From: Lachnospiraceae bacterium UBA3401
GTDB lineage: Bacteria; Bacillota; Clostridia; Lachnospirales; Lachnospiraceae
DNA: 6,241 nt
NCBI GenBank assembly: GCA_002358575.1
Contig: DEPD01000057.1
Location: 1-6,241 of the forward strand
Direction of reading: 5' to 3'
Positions 5,539-6,241 of this stretch are shown here, in pieces. The position numbers and the translations under genes were made by a program. The first letter of the stretch is position 1; the number at the start of each line of letters is the position of its first letter. The notes under the pieces were generated by a model, which saw nothing but the letters and a program-made list of their open reading frames with translations, ran no database searches and was not told the DNA's origin.

Positions 5539-6219
5539 ATGGAATTTGCATTTAAAACTGGTGAAAAAAGAAGTAATAAGAAATCTGCAAAGTCAAAAAT
5601 TTCAGAAAAAACAGTGTGTTCTGAAAGGTGTTATCCTGTTCAGCGATTTGGCGTATATGCTAAGGAAATCGATGAATATCTTAAAAAAGGAGCCAGTCCA
5701 ATACAACGAATGATATGTATTGGGGGAAGAAATTATTGCAATTTTAACGATTTGGATGCAGATGATCAGTTTAAAAACGCATTTGTGAGTGCATTTGCTA
5801 ATAGAAGATGTCCAAGTTCCCGTTATTTGGCAAATAGTAAGATTGCGCAGAATTTAGATTTTTATTTGTGGAGCGATACACAGTATCCATTTGAGGATTT
5901 TCAGCAGTTATTTTATGCATGTCTTCCACAAGTATATGGTTATTTACAGTATACGCCTGCTGTAGTATATAATAATATGGCTCCTGTAGAGATTAGGATG
6001 ACAGGAGATAGAGATAAGGACTTTAAGGCAGCCAATGTAAAGTTGAAGCTGGCTGAGACTCCAAAGGGCTATACATGGCATCATATAGAAGGAATTCGTG
6101 TTGACTCTGATGAAATTAAATGTGATATGATATTATTAGAGTCAAGTTATCATAATACTATATGGCATGTTGGTTCTGTGAATCAGTATGAAATTGTAAG
6201 GGGTATCAATTATAAATAA
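5539..6219 (+). CDS. WHH-type HNH/EndoVII-fold nuclease, toxin-like
   Basis: Protein of 226 residues whose C-terminus carries the WHH nuclease signature: TPKGYTWHH (W180, H181, H182), then CDMILLESSYH with H205, and H210 in WHVGSV. In this family (HNH/ENDO VII fold, common as C-terminal toxin domains of polymorphic toxins) the usual pattern is P.GYTWHH, M.LV....H and H.GG. Here the final glycine pair is changed to GS, so activity is not assured. Residues 7-24 are Lys/Ser-rich. The middle (about 35-150) is unrecognised and includes four Cys (60, 67, 91, 128) and many Tyr/Phe. No signal peptide, membrane segment or known trafficking domain is present, so this is a stand-alone or displaced toxin module, or a non-toxin nuclease. 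It has its own promoter, diverging from the SUKH operon. No immunity gene follows within the 22 remaining bases. Nuclease fold is fairly sure; toxin role and target are inferred. Confidence 0.8.
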   Translation: MEFAFKTGEKRSNKKSAKSKISEKTVCSERCYPVQRFGVYAKEIDEYLKKGASPIQRMICIGGRNYCNFNDLDADDQFKNAFVSAFANRRCPSSRYLANSKIAQNLDFYLWSDTQYPFEDFQQLFYACLPQVYGYLQYTPAVVYNNMAPVEIRMTGDRDKDFKAANVKLKLAETPKGYTWHHIEGIRVDSDEIKCDMILLESSYHNTIWHVGSVNQYEIVRGINYK

Positions 6220-6225
6220 TCTATA

Positions 6226-6241
6226 AGGAACTGTAGAAAAA
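6226..6241 (+). repeat. Third copy of the repeat motif, cut by the window end
   Basis: AGGAACTGTAGAAAAA matches the reverse complement of 134-149 over all 16 bases and begins 6 bases after the nuclease stop codon. It is in the same orientation as the copy at 5154. The rest of the unit, if present, lies beyond the window. Confidence 0.65.

Noticed and set aside
134..6241. Insertion sequence defined by the inverted motif copies
   Set aside because: No transposase or recombinase gene lies between them and no target-site duplication can be read; kept only as a repeat family observation.

Overview
The window most likely comes from a gut-type Firmicute of the Lachnospiraceae/Clostridia group. This is inferred from moderately AT-rich coding sequence, strong AGGAGG-type ribosome binding sites, sigma-A style promoters and the protein families present. 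No rRNA, tRNA, CRISPR array or transposase was seen.

Layout. Positions 1-150 hold a structured repeat-like element that runs off the left edge. It is followed on the + strand by an ANT(6)-type aminoglycoside 6-adenylyltransferase (213-1085). Then come three minus-strand genes: a cysteine-free protein with two FliD-C-like repeats, with its own promoter and terminator (1304-2515); a SUKH (SMI1/KNR4) plus leucine-rich-repeat protein (2691-4253); and a soluble protein (4280-5083) that joins a MotA-like cytoplasmic domain to a FliG-C-like domain. The last two form an operon, with the MotA/FliG gene first and a near-consensus extended -10 promoter at 5121-5149. After a 455-base divergent intergenic region, a + strand gene (5539-6219) encodes a protein with a C-terminal WHH-type HNH/EndoVII nuclease motif. 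Its mRNA appears to begin with a 15-codon leader reading frame.

Two themes run through the window. The first is flagellar-like parts in unusual forms: a membrane-free MotA/FliG chimera and a FliD-like export-type protein lacking the normal FliD N-terminus. The second is toxin/immunity-type parts: a WHH nuclease and a SUKH protein, which belongs to a superfamily known for immunity to nuclease toxins. Whether these genes act as one system is an inference; the sequence shows only proximity and one operon.

A 14-16 base motif, AGGAACTGTAGAAAAA or its core, occurs three times: inverted at 134-149, direct at 5154-5167 and direct at 6226-6241. The copies bracket the nuclease gene and, more widely, the whole gene set. 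They look like ends of a dispersed intergenic repeat family. The MotA/FliG chimera is the strongest candidate here for something undescribed.
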